DNA from: an uncultured Porphyromonadaceae bacterium
Lineage (GTDB): Bacteria > Bacteroidota > Bacteroidia > Bacteroidales > Muribaculaceae
Direction of reading: 5' to 3'
Length of the DNA stretch: 64,000 nucleotides
Assembly: GCA_947573485.1 (NCBI GenBank)
Contig: CANPGB010000016.1
Location: forward strand, 1-64,000
The position numbers and the translations under genes are program-made. This document shows positions 43,423 through 52,616 of this stretch, one piece after another (the first letter of the stretch is position 1; every line of letters begins with the position of its first letter). The notes beneath the pieces are model-generated. The model was given only the letters and a program-made list of their open reading frames with translations. It was not told where the DNA came from and made no database searches.

Positions 43423-46200
43423 TTACCTTATCACCTTGCTTGTTACACCACCACGGCGCATGATGTAGACACCACGGTTGAGGCGGGAGGCATCCACACG
43501 GCGGCCGTTGAGGTCGTAATACTCCGCTTCGGCGTCGCTTGCGTCAAGTTCCGGGAGTTCAACCCCGCTCTCTATAGGCCTGAAATTGCTGAAATAATTC
43601 CAGCCTGCATCATTGCGGTAAAGGTCGAGAGAGGCTGCGGGAACGTAAACAGTTACGGCGTCGGCAGGGATATCGCGGAACGCATTATTTACAAGGTCGT
43701 GCGGAGGCGTAACAGCCGGGCAAATTATGGTACGCATAGCCGTGCACCAGGCCATAGCTGAGTTGCTGAGTGTGTTCAAGGTCGAGGGCAGTTTTACCTC
43801 TGCTAAGGAAGTGCAACCTCCAAGAGCCCAACTGCCTATTTCTTCAAGGCCTTCGGGTAAGTTTAGGTCGGTCAATGCCGTGCAGTTGTTGAAACAGCCT
43901 CGGCTAAGCACCTTTACACCCTCGGGAACCACGGCGTTTTTCAAATCGGCACAAGAACCGAAGGCAAATTCTCCAATCTCGGTAACTTTCTCAGGGATAA
44001 TGGCTTCGGCAATAGCGCTGCCCTGGAAAGTCTTGTTGCCTATCTTAGTCAGATTTTCAGGGAAATCGACCTTGGTAAGCGACTTGCACCCATAAAATAA
44101 ATTATCTCTGAAAATTGTGAGCCCTTTGGGAATATTCACTGATGCGAGGGAGGAGCAACCCTCGAAGCAGCCCGCGCCGATGTCGGTAAGGGCTTCGGGA
44201 AGAGTAATTGCCTCAAGCTTGGCACAACCTTTGAAAGCATTATCGCCAAGATAATCAATAGCGCTGCCCAAACTTACAGTTTTCAGCGATTCGCAACCCG
44301 CAAAAGTAGACTCCCCGATTTGCTTGACACCGGCGGGCAAGCTCACCGCTTCAAGAGAGCGGCAATAGGAGAAAGCGCGAGCCTCAACCGACTCAAGCCC
44401 TGACGGCAGCGAAATCGCGGGCAAGGCAAAGCAGCAACTGAAAGCGCTATTGCCGATGTGAGTCAGCGTTGACGGCAGACTGAGTGTAACAAGGCTTTCG
44501 CAGTCGAGAAAGGCATTATCACCGATATGGGTAACCATTTCAGGCACAGCAAAGTAGGTGTATCCACCGGGCACTCGCACCAGTTGGGTCATGTCATAGC
44601 TGAAAATTGCCCCGTCGTATGCCTTGAAATGCGTGTTGGCAGCATCAACAGTGAATCTTTTCAGAGCAGGACAGCGGTAGAATGCTGACGCTATTATCGT
44701 CTTAACTTCCGAGGGGATATTAACACTCGTAAGAGCCGAACAGCCATTGAACAACTCTGAGTTTATCAACTCAAGAGACTCAGGCAGCGTTACCGTACGC
44801 AGCGACGAGCACTCGGCAAAAGCGTTCCAGCCTATTGTTTCAACCGTGTCGGGAATACTGAGCGACGTAAGCGCCGAGCAGCCGTAGAAAGCGAAATTGC
44901 CGATAGATGTAAGCGTTGTCGGAAGCCATATCTTGGCGAGGGCCGAGCAGCCTTTGAAAGCTGAGGTTTCTATTGTTTCGAGCGTTTCCGACACATATAT
45001 TCCGGTCAGCGCCGAGCACCCCTCGAAAGCGCTGTAACCAATATGTTTGATTGTCGGAGGCATATGCACATAAGTTACATCAGTACAGTTAAGAAAAGCA
45101 TAGGTCCCCATGCCAAGCTCAGGCGCCCCTACGTACTTGTTCTTGCCTATCGACGTCACGGTATACATCTCGCCGTTGCACATCACTGTCTGCGGTATAG
45201 TCACCTCACCACCGTTGCCCTCGTAATGCACAAGGTCGAGAGTGCGGTCAGCTGTCGATTCGACGCGGAAAATGAAGTCGTCCGAACTGAAACACTCGCC
45301 CTCGGCAGCGGTTACGCCGTCGCCTTCAAGGATTTTGCTGAAAGTGTTCCAGCCCTCGGCAGCGCGGTAAGTCTCGGCGCAGCCTTCGGGAACGTAGAGG
45401 ATTGCCGATTCGGGGATGTTGGTGAACGGAGTTTTTCCTAAAGCCGGGGGAGTTGCTCCCTTCATCACGACTGTGACAAGCGAAGTGGCATAGCTGAAAG
45501 CATAGTCGCCTATAGAGGTGAGACTCTCCGGGAGTGTTACCGAAACGAGATTCACGCAACGCGAGAAAGCCTGTGTGCCTATGCTCTCGGTGCCCTCGGG
45601 CACGGCGTAGCTCACAGTGGCGGGAGGCGCTATTTTGAAAGTTTTCATATCGAGGCTGTACACAACGCCGTCGGCGTTGGAGCGGAAAGCCGGGTTACCC
45701 TCCTCCACATATATGTGTTCAAGAGATGTACACAGCAGGAATGCGAAAGTAGAAATGCCCGTCACCGACTTCGGGAGTGTCACCGAGCTAAGCGATGTGC
45801 ACTGCGAGAATGCCATATAGGAAATACGTGTAAGCCCGGCTCCGAACTCCACGGACTGGAGATTATAGCATCGGTAGAAAGCATAATCGCCTATCTCCTT
45901 TACCGTATCGCCAAAGCGTACCTCAGTTATTTTCGAGGGGGCAAAGGCGCCGTCGTCCTGCGATGCGGCATCGCGGCTCACATATTCCACCGTATAATTC
46001 TTGCCTGCTTCATTGCGCACATAGGTAGGGATAGTGATAACAAAGGCCGAGCCGGTGTATTTGCGGATATTGACCGTGCTCTCGGCTTCCGACACTACTT
46101 CAACCTCATAGTCGTCGGCATAGAACACATCGCCGTCGTCAGCCAAGGCCGGTAGGCTTGAGCCACATGCAAACAGCAATAGCTGAACTAACTTTTTCAT
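43423..46200 (-). CDS. BspA-family leucine-rich repeat surface protein with T9SS-like tail
   Basis: A 925-residue exported protein (signal MKKLVQLLLFACGSSLPALA). Most of it is LRR_5/BspA repeats of about 23 residues, for example CSSLRTVTLPESLELINSELFNG, arranged in two blocks separated by a short non-repeat segment near residue 300. The C-terminus (AEYYDLNGRRVDASRLNRGVYIM) resembles a type IX sorting domain. BspA-like proteins bind host or bacterial surface ligands. A consensus promoter lies upstream. Confidence 0.85.
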   Translation of the reverse strand: MKKLVQLLLFACGSSLPALADDGDVFYADDYEVEVVSEAESTVNIRKYTGSAFVITIPTYVRNEAGKNYTVEYVSRDAASQDDGAFAPSKITEVRFGDTVKEIGDYAFYRCYNLQSVEFGAGLTRISYMAFSQCTSLSSVTLPKSVTGISTFAFLLCTSLEHIYVEEGNPAFRSNADGVVYSLDMKTFKIAPPATVSYAVPEGTESIGTQAFSRCVNLVSVTLPESLTSIGDYAFSYATSLVTVVMKGATPPALGKTPFTNIPESAILYVPEGCAETYRAAEGWNTFSKILEGDGVTAAEGECFSSDDFIFRVESTADRTLDLVHYEGNGGEVTIPQTVMCNGEMYTVTSIGKNKYVGAPELGMGTYAFLNCTDVTYVHMPPTIKHIGYSAFEGCSALTGIYVSETLETIETSAFKGCSALAKIWLPTTLTSIGNFAFYGCSALTSLSIPDTVETIGWNAFAECSSLRTVTLPESLELINSELFNGCSALTSVNIPSEVKTIIASAFYRCPALKRFTVDAANTHFKAYDGAIFSYDMTQLVRVPGGYTYFAVPEMVTHIGDNAFLDCESLVTLSLPSTLTHIGNSAFSCCFALPAISLPSGLESVEARAFSYCRSLEAVSLPAGVKQIGESTFAGCESLKTVSLGSAIDYLGDNAFKGCAKLEAITLPEALTDIGAGCFEGCSSLASVNIPKGLTIFRDNLFYGCKSLTKVDFPENLTKIGNKTFQGSAIAEAIIPEKVTEIGEFAFGSCADLKNAVVPEGVKVLSRGCFNNCTALTDLNLPEGLEEIGSWALGGCTSLAEVKLPSTLNTLSNSAMAWCTAMRTIICPAVTPPHDLVNNAFRDIPADAVTVYVPAASLDLYRNDAGWNYFSNFRPIESGVELPELDASDAEAEYYDLNGRRVDASRLNRGVYIMRRGGVTSKVIR

Positions 46201-46243
46201 AGCTTGAATTTTTAGTAACAGGATATAATGGTGCTTTCGCTCC

Positions 46244-46274
46244 CAAAGTTACTGAATAATTGGCAAACCTCAAA
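46244..46274 (-). promoter_or_regulatory. Promoter of the BspA gene
   Basis: Minus-strand TTTG (46271-46274), 19-nt spacer, TAACTTTG (46244-46251), about 44 nt before the start codon. The remaining part of the 311-nt gap (46275-46446) holds no gene I can support. Confidence 0.75.
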
Positions 46275-46446
46275 AAAATGTAAATCTCCAATTAAAAATT
46301 ATTAGCTAACTTTAATCAAAAGGCATGAGCAAGAGGCGCCGCAAGTTGTTATACTACTAAAGAAAAAGAAAGGAGCATCCCTCGTTGTGCAATCGAGTAG
46401 TGATACTGGGCTGCACGACTCTCATAAATAAATAGTTGAAACGTGG

Positions 46447-46480
46447 AAGGCCTCCCGGGCACAAGTCCGGGAGGCCTTTT
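46447..46480. terminator. Terminator after the glucan phosphorylase gene
   Basis: AAGGCCTCCCGG and CCGGGAGGCCTT form a perfect 12-bp stem with a short GCACAAGT-type loop. It lies 32 nt beyond the minus-strand stop at 46512. The T-run (CCTTTTGTG) is better on the plus strand, so it may act in both directions. Confidence 0.75.
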
Positions 46481-46511
46481 GTGTATTGTCTTTTACGCCC
46501 GAGGTGCTGTA

Positions 46512-49070
46512 TTAGAACCAGCGGGTGTAAGCGAAGTCCTGGCGGTGGGGCAGTTCGGCGTTCTTGGGATAGATGCGGAAGCCGTAGCGGAATACGCCTG
46601 CATCTTTAACCTTGGTCGAGAGCTCGTAGGTGAGCACGTTGCCGTCCTGCTTCACAATCTTGAAGGGCTCGGTGCGCACGAAGCTTTCCTTGCCGTCGGC
46701 CTGGCGGTAGATTACCATTTCGAGACCGAGGTCGCGGCCAATGCCGTTGGTGTCGACAGTAACCTCAACGCGGAAGGGCTCGCCGGTGAGCGAAGAGCTC
46801 ATCTCGCCGCTGTGGCGCACGTCGAGAACCTTGATACCGTCCCACTCCGAAGCAACTTTCTCTTTCCAAGCAACGATGCTCTTGGCAAGAGCGCAGTTGT
46901 CGGCGCGGAGGCGCTTGCTGCGGGCAGCTTCGGGGTCGTAGAAGCGTGCGATGTAGTCGTCGATCATGCGCTTCATGGTGAAGTGGGGAGCGATGTCGCC
47001 GATAGAACCCTTGATATACTGAATCCAGCGGGGCGAGTAGCCTGCCGAGTTCTTCTCGAAGTAGAGAGGTATGATCTCGTTCTCGAGCATCGAGTAGATA
47101 GTGGCTGCGTCGAGCTTATCCTGCTGACCCTGGTCGGTGTAGGTACGCTTGTCGGTGAGAGCCCAGCCAGCCTGCTCGTTGAAGCGGTAGCCTTCGTACC
47201 ACCAGCCGTCGAGCACCGAGAAGTTGAGCACGCCGTTCATCTCGGCTTTCTCGCCCGATGTACCCGAAGCCTCGAGAGGACGGGTGGGGGTGTTGAGCCA
47301 GATGTCGACACCGGTAACGAGGCGCTTGGCAACAATCATGTTGTAGTCTTCGAGGAAGATGATCTTGCCGAGGAACTCGGGACGGTGGCTGATTTCGACG
47401 ATGCGCTTGATGAGGTCCTGACCGGCGCCGTCGGCGGGGTGAGCCTTACCGGCGAAGATAAACTGCACGGGGAACTTCTCGTTGTTTACAATCTTGGCAA
47501 GACGGTCGAGGTCGGTGAAGAGGAGGTGTGCGCGCTTGTAGGTGGCGAAGCGGCGTGCGAAACCGATGATGAGGGCGTTGGGGTTGATGCGGTCGAGGAT
47601 ATTCACAACCGAACCGGGATCGCCCTGGTTTGCAAGCCATTTTTCCTTGAAGTCGCGGCGGAGGAAGTTGATGAATTTGTTCTTCATCGTCTGGCGCATG
47701 CCCCAGATTTCGGCATCGGGCACCTCAAAGATACCTTTCCATGCCTCGGGGTCGCTCTGGTTCTTGAACACCTGGCTGCCGAGCTTCTCGCTGTAGAATT
47801 CTTTCCACTCCGATGCGGCCCAGGTGGGCATGTGCACACCGTTGGTAACATAGCCAACGTGGCTTTCTTCCCAGGAGTAACCTTTCCAGATACCGGCGAA
47901 CATGCGCTTCGAAACCTCGCCGTGGAGCCAGCTCACACCGTTAGCTTCCTGGCAGGTGTTGAGGGCGAATACGCTCATCGAGAAGCGTTCGTTGGTGTCG
48001 GGGTTCTCGCGACCCATGTTCATGAGGTCGTTCCAGCTGATGCCGAGTTTTGCGGGATATTCACCCATATATTTGCCGAAGAGGCCTTCGTCGAAGTAGT
48101 CGTGACCGGCGGGCACGGGGGTGTGCACGGTGTAGAGCGACGAAGCACGCACGAGCTCGAGGGCTACGTTGAAGCTGAGGCCGTCTTTCTGCACGAAGTC
48201 AACGAGACGCTGGAGGTTGAGGAGCGCAGCGTGGCCTTCGTTGCAGTGGTAGAGCTGCGAGTTAACGCCGAGTTTCTGCAGCATGAGCACGCCGCCGATA
48301 CCGAGGAGGTATTCCTGCTTGATGCGGTTCTCCCAGTCGCCGCCATAGAGCTTGTGGGTAATGGGGCGGTCGAACTCGCTGTTCATGTCGAAGTCGGTGT
48401 CGAGGAGGTAGAGCTTCATGCGGCCCACGTTCACACGCCAGATGTGGCAGTAGATGATTCGGCCGGGGTAAGGAACCTCGAGAATCATGGGGCGGCCGTC
48501 CTCTTCAAGAACCTGCTCGATAGGGAGCTGGTTGAAGTTCTGGGGCTCGTAGTTGGCAATCTGCTGGCCGTCGACGCTGAGGGTCTGTGTGAAGTAGCCG
48601 TAGCGGTAGAGGAAGCCTACAGCGGTCATGTCGACGCAGCTGTCGGAAGCTTCTTTGATATAGTCGCCGGCAAGCACACCGAGACCGCCTGAGTAAATCT
48701 TGAGGCAGTTGCAGAGGCCATATTCCATAGAGAAATACGATACCGAGGGCACGTCCTTGCGCATGGGCTTGGCCATGTACTCCTTGAAGTCGGCGTAAAC
48801 CTTGGCGAGCTGAGCCATGAAGTCGGCGTCGGCGAGGAGTTCGGCGATACGGTCGGAAGTGAGCGACTGAATCTGCATCACGGGGTTCTCGCCGTTGGTG
48901 CGCCAGAGGTCGGGGTTAATAGAGCGGAAGAGAGCTTTACCTTCGCTGTACCATACCCACCAGAGGTTCTTGGCAAGTTCCTCAAGGGGTTTGAGCTGGG
49001 CGGGGAGCTCAGATTTCACTGTAATGTCGCGCCACACGGGGGCGTTTGTGTTGCTTACAGAAAGTTTCAT
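46512..49070 (-). CDS. glgP: Alpha-glucan phosphorylase (GT35)
   Basis: An 852-residue phosphorylase of the TIGR02094-type alpha-glucan family. Motifs seen are [32 protein letters not shown] in the N-terminal third and the PLP-binding region [29 protein letters not shown] near residue 600. It releases glucose-1-phosphate from glycogen or maltodextrin in the cytosol. It is 19 nt downstream of the glycogen synthase gene, so synthesis and breakdown are coexpressed. Confidence 0.92.
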   Translation of the reverse strand: MKLSVSNTNAPVWRDITVKSELPAQLKPLEELAKNLWWVWYSEGKALFRSINPDLWRTNGENPVMQIQSLTSDRIAELLADADFMAQLAKVYADFKEYMAKPMRKDVPSVSYFSMEYGLCNCLKIYSGGLGVLAGDYIKEASDSCVDMTAVGFLYRYGYFTQTLSVDGQQIANYEPQNFNQLPIEQVLEEDGRPMILEVPYPGRIIYCHIWRVNVGRMKLYLLDTDFDMNSEFDRPITHKLYGGDWENRIKQEYLLGIGGVLMLQKLGVNSQLYHCNEGHAALLNLQRLVDFVQKDGLSFNVALELVRASSLYTVHTPVPAGHDYFDEGLFGKYMGEYPAKLGISWNDLMNMGRENPDTNERFSMSVFALNTCQEANGVSWLHGEVSKRMFAGIWKGYSWEESHVGYVTNGVHMPTWAASEWKEFYSEKLGSQVFKNQSDPEAWKGIFEVPDAEIWGMRQTMKNKFINFLRRDFKEKWLANQGDPGSVVNILDRINPNALIIGFARRFATYKRAHLLFTDLDRLAKIVNNEKFPVQFIFAGKAHPADGAGQDLIKRIVEISHRPEFLGKIIFLEDYNMIVAKRLVTGVDIWLNTPTRPLEASGTSGEKAEMNGVLNFSVLDGWWYEGYRFNEQAGWALTDKRTYTDQGQQDKLDAATIYSMLENEIIPLYFEKNSAGYSPRWIQYIKGSIGDIAPHFTMKRMIDDYIARFYDPEAARSKRLRADNCALAKSIVAWKEKVASEWDGIKVLDVRHSGEMSSSLTGEPFRVEVTVDTNGIGRDLGLEMVIYRQADGKESFVRTEPFKIVKQDGNVLTYELSTKVKDAGVFRYGFRIYPKNAELPHRQDFAYTRWF

Positions 49071-49089
49071 ATATGCTTGGTTTGTATTT

Positions 49090-50760
49090 CTATTTTTGCA
49101 GGCGCAAGTCGCGGTCGGAGAGAGCCTTGCAGAATGCGCTGTAATAATATTTCATAAAGTCGGACCACTGAGCCTTGGCAGCGGTTGCAGCTGCGGCTTT
49201 GCGGGCAGTGGCTATGGCCTTGCTGTCGGCACCGCACATTGCCAGGATGTCAGCGGCGATGCGTGCCGTGGCCTCGGCATAGTTGCTGTCGGTGCGCTCA
49301 ACCACTTCAACGCCGCAGGAGGCGAAGGTAGGTTTGCTGTCGATTTCCATTACCCAGCGGCCGAAGCCTGCCAGGGTGGTGGTCACGGTGGGCACGCCGA
49401 AAGCCACGCTCTCGAGCGGGGTGTAGCCCCAGGGCTCGTAGTAAGAGGCGAATACGGTGAGGTCGAGGCCCGGAAGAAGTTCGTAATAGGTGAGGTCGAA
49501 GATACCGTCGGCGCCGTCGAGGTAGCAAGGCACGTATATGACGGTGACATCGGCAGCCCGGTCGTTGGTGAAGCCGAGCTCGTGTATGCGGCGGTTCACG
49601 GGGTCGTCGCCGTAGTTGTTGAGCTTATGGGTGAGCACGGGGTCGCTCAGACGCGAGAAATTCTGCATGGCAAGCTGCTGCGCAAGGTCGGGGCGCGGGC
49701 CTCCGCACCAGGCGGGTACAAGAACGAGTGCCAGAACCTTATGCGCGGGAGAGCTTGCACCCACGGCGCGCACGGCGTCGAGGTACATGTCTATGCCCTT
49801 GTTGCGGTATTCGCAGCGGCCCGAAGTGGCTACTATAAAGGTATCGGCGGGAAAATCGACTCCCGTCAGGGCATGTGCCACATCAAGGATTTTCTTGCGC
49901 GATGTCTCGCGGGCTGCGGTATAATTCTTTTTTGAAGGAACGAAGTTGAGCTCGAAGCCGTTGGGGGTTACCACAGGGCGTATGCCAAGGAGCTGCTCGG
50001 CCTCGTCGGCGGTCACGTCGCTCACGGTAGTGAAGCAGTCGGCGTTCCACGCTGCGGCTTTCTCGAGCGAGTGCTTGGCCTCCATATTGAGCTCGCGGGC
50101 CATTTGGTCGCCGTTATAGTTATGGAGCTGGTCGTAGAGGGGTTTGCCATTACCGCATATGCTGCGGCCAATGCTGGTGGCATGGGTGGTGAAGACCGTA
50201 GCCACATCGGGCATATCGGCTTTGAGCTCGAGTAGCCCCATGGCGGTGGTCCACTCGTCGAAGAGCGCCACTACATTGCGGGGATTAACCTTGCTGAAGC
50301 GCACAATGCTCTCTATAACCTGAGCCGAGGCGCGCGCAAAGGCACAGCCCTCGTCGTAGTCGCCGTAAGCATGCAGGGAGTCAACATTATACAGCTCCCA
50401 CATGCGGCCATAGGCGGCGTCTTTAGAGGCGTACATACCCTCGAATTTCACAAGAATAGCAAGGGGCTTGCCGGGCACATCCCAACGGCCAACCCTTACA
50501 TCGACACCTTCGGGCAGCATGGCATTGCGGAGCCACGGGCGCAGCAGTGTTTTCGATTCTATAAAATAAGGTGAGGGATTTTCTTCGCTCCAGACGTCCG
50601 GACCGATAAAAATAAGCTTGTCCTTGAACTGCTCCTTGAGAGTTTTTGCCTTGCTCGACAGCACGGTATATATGCCGCCGATTTTATTGCAAACCTCCCA
50701 ACTTGACTCAAACAACAAATCTATCTCTTGGCTACAATTGTCCATAAAGTGTAACTTCAT
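49090..50760 (-). CDS. Glycogen synthase, GT3 (eukaryote-like) type
   Basis: A 556-residue glycosyltransferase. [40 protein letters not shown] and [29 protein letters not shown] match the GT3 glycogen synthase family found in fungi, animals and Bacteroidetes, rather than the GT5 GlgA family. It transfers glucose from a nucleotide sugar (UDP-glucose in characterised relatives) to glycogen. A -7 element is found upstream. First gene of the glycogen operon. Confidence 0.9.
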   Translation of the reverse strand: MKLHFMDNCSQEIDLLFESSWEVCNKIGGIYTVLSSKAKTLKEQFKDKLIFIGPDVWSEENPSPYFIESKTLLRPWLRNAMLPEGVDVRVGRWDVPGKPLAILVKFEGMYASKDAAYGRMWELYNVDSLHAYGDYDEGCAFARASAQVIESIVRFSKVNPRNVVALFDEWTTAMGLLELKADMPDVATVFTTHATSIGRSICGNGKPLYDQLHNYNGDQMARELNMEAKHSLEKAAAWNADCFTTVSDVTADEAEQLLGIRPVVTPNGFELNFVPSKKNYTAARETSRKKILDVAHALTGVDFPADTFIVATSGRCEYRNKGIDMYLDAVRAVGASSPAHKVLALVLVPAWCGGPRPDLAQQLAMQNFSRLSDPVLTHKLNNYGDDPVNRRIHELGFTNDRAADVTVIYVPCYLDGADGIFDLTYYELLPGLDLTVFASYYEPWGYTPLESVAFGVPTVTTTLAGFGRWVMEIDSKPTFASCGVEVVERTDSNYAEATARIAADILAMCGADSKAIATARKAAAATAAKAQWSDFMKYYYSAFCKALSDRDLRLQK

Positions 50761-50773
50761 TCTTTTCGAGCCG

Positions 50774-50781
50774 CAAAGGTA
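50774..50781 (-). promoter_or_regulatory. -7 promoter element of the glycogen operon
   Basis: TACCTTTG on the minus strand, 13 nt before the synthase start codon. The -33 region is a T-run without a clear TTTG. Confidence 0.5.
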
Positions 50782-50814
50782 CGAAAAAAAAACGTAATAT
50801 CAAAATAATGATTC

Positions 50815-51588
50815 TCAACCTTTCAGCACGGGCGCCCTGAAAAGCGAGAGGGTGATAGCAGTGGCAACGGCCACATTGAGGCTCTCGACGCTTCCGCCGG
50901 GGTACGGAGGTATTAGCAGGCGGTGCGTGACAGCAGCGCCCACAGCGTCGGAGATTCCGTTACCCTCGTTGCCCATTACAATCACGCCTTCGGTGCTAAG
51001 TGCCGTCGAGTAGATGTTCTCGCCGTCGAGAAAAGTGCCGTAGACGGGCACGGGCACGTCTCTGAGCACCTCAGAAAGGTCGGTATATATAATATTGACG
51101 CGCGCGAGGGCTCCCATGGTGGCCTGCACAACCTTTGGGTTGAAAGCATCGACAGTATCGCGCGAGGCGAGCACGGTGCGTACGCCCATCCAATCGGCGG
51201 TACGGAGTATGGTGCCGAGGTTGCCGGGGTCCTGCACACGGTCGAGGGCAAGAATCAATTGTCCTTTGAAGTCGCCGGACTGAGGCAACTCCGGGCTTTC
51301 GGGAAGCTCAAAAAAGGCTATAACGGGCTGGGCGGTAGTCAGATGCGAGAGTTCTTTAATCTCGCCGGGGCGAAGTATATTCACTGTACATCCGGCCAGC
51401 TCCGTGCCATGGGTTTCTACCCACGCCTCCGTTGCGAACACATGGCGGGGACGGAAACGCACGGCAAGCTCAAGCACGCATTTGGTGCCTTCGGCCACAA
51501 AAAGGCCGGTGCGACGCCGCCATTTGGCATCGTCGAGCGACGACAATTCTTTGCGAAGCCTGTTGGTAAGCGGCGATTCAAAATTCAT
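50815..51588 (-). CDS. RNA 2'-O-methyltransferase, TrmH/SpoU family
   Basis: A 257-residue SPOUT methyltransferase. ALDRVQDPGNLGTILRTADWMG, VIVMGNEGNGIS and PYPGGSVESLNVAVATAITL are the three knot motifs that bind S-adenosylmethionine. The N-terminal 80 residues form the SpoU substrate-binding domain. It methylates ribose in tRNA or rRNA; the target is unassigned. I use ATG 51588, which overlaps the 3' end of bioB by 11 nt. Confidence 0.88.
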   Translation of the reverse strand: MNFESPLTNRLRKELSSLDDAKWRRRTGLFVAEGTKCVLELAVRFRPRHVFATEAWVETHGTELAGCTVNILRPGEIKELSHLTTAQPVIAFFELPESPELPQSGDFKGQLILALDRVQDPGNLGTILRTADWMGVRTVLASRDTVDAFNPKVVQATMGALARVNIIYTDLSEVLRDVPVPVYGTFLDGENIYSTALSTEGVIVMGNEGNGISDAVGAAVTHRLLIPPYPGGSVESLNVAVATAITLSLFRAPVLKG

Positions 51589-52558
51589 AACCGGCTTCCG
51601 CACAGAGTTTTTTATCTTCGGCCACGGTTGAGCCGAGGGTGGTGAGGAGGTCGCCTACAATAGCGCCGTTGACTCCGGCGCGGAGTGCCTTGAGCTGTGT
51701 CTCGCGGCTCAGACGGGCACGGCCGCCGGCGAAACGTATCTGCACACGCGGGTGGGCAAAGCGGAAGAGCGCCACAGTGAGCAGCACCTCGTCCTCCGCA
51801 ATAAGCTCGGTGTCGGCCAAGGGGGTGCCGGGTATGGGGCAAAGAATATTTATGGGAATCGACACGGGTTCGGCCTTGCGGAGCTCAATGGCGAGCTCCA
51901 TGCGCTGGCGGCGCGTCTCTCCCATGCCTATGATACCGCCTGAGCATATCTCGAAGCCAATTTTGCGGGCTGCTTCTATGGTGGCGAGTTTATCGGCTAT
52001 GGTGTGGGTGGTGACGAGCGAGCCGAAATATGAGGGCGCCGTCTCGAGGTTGCAGTGGTAGCGGTGTACTCCGGCATCCCAAAGTTGCTGCAGCTCAGCT
52101 TCGTTGAGCAGCCCGAGCGATGCGCAGGTGTTGATATTGTCTTCTTCGGCCACTTCTTTGAGCAGAGTGCATACCTGTGCGAGAGCTTTGCCGCGCACGG
52201 CCTTGCCACTGCCTACGAGCGAGAAGCGCCCTATGCCGAAAGAGGCGTTGTAGCGCGCCACATGGCGTGCATGGTCGTGGTCTACAATATCGTAGGTCTC
52301 GCAGCCGGTGTTGTAGTGGGCCGATTGCGCGCACCACTTGCAATTCTCGGAGCATCGGCCCGAGCGTGCGTTCACTATCGAACAGGTATCGAATTTGCGG
52401 GGCACATATTTCTCGGTTATGCGGCAGGCGCCTTCTATTATGGCGTCTTTACCCTCGGCGCTGTCGATGGCAGCAAGGGCGTAAAGGGTATCGGGTTCGA
52501 GCGTTTCGCCCGCGAGCACACGCTCAAGGGCTTCGGCTACTATATTGAGGTCGTTCAT
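51578..52558 (-). CDS. bioB: Biotin synthase
   Basis: A 326-residue radical SAM enzyme that inserts sulfur into dethiobiotin. The radical-SAM cluster motif is CSENCKWCAQSAHY (CxxxCxxC); CSGGIIGMGET and ICPIPGTPLAD are further conserved sites, and RFAGGRARLS contains the Arg ligand of the second cluster. No other bio genes are nearby. A promoter precedes it and the RNA methyltransferase overlaps its end. Confidence 0.95.
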   Translation of the reverse strand: MNDLNIVAEALERVLAGETLEPDTLYALAAIDSAEGKDAIIEGACRITEKYVPRKFDTCSIVNARSGRCSENCKWCAQSAHYNTGCETYDIVDHDHARHVARYNASFGIGRFSLVGSGKAVRGKALAQVCTLLKEVAEEDNINTCASLGLLNEAELQQLWDAGVHRYHCNLETAPSYFGSLVTTHTIADKLATIEAARKIGFEICSGGIIGMGETRRQRMELAIELRKAEPVSIPINILCPIPGTPLADTELIAEDEVLLTVALFRFAHPRVQIRFAGGRARLSRETQLKALRAGVNGAIVGDLLTTLGSTVAEDKKLCAEAGYEF

Positions 52559-52581
52559 TGCGTTTGCTTTTAATTACGGCG

Positions 52582-52612
52582 CAAAGTTACTCAACATAAG
52601 CCGAACCTCCAA
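52582..52612 (-). promoter_or_regulatory. Promoter of the bioB operon
   Basis: Minus-strand TTGG (52609-52612), a 19-nt spacer and TAACTTTG (52582-52589), with the bioB start 24 nt downstream. Confidence 0.6.
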
Positions 52613-52616
52613 GGTA

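Noticed and set aside
46275-46446. Small RNA gene in the gap upstream of the BspA promoter
   Set aside because: A weak GTTGTGCA/TGCACGAC pairing exists, but no promoter-terminator pair of suitable spacing was found.
46443-48692. 749-aa plus-strand ORF opposite glgP
   Set aside because: It is a shadow of the GC-rich phosphorylase gene in antisense; composition (Val/Ala/Glu/His-rich with no motif) and lack of a start context do not support a gene.
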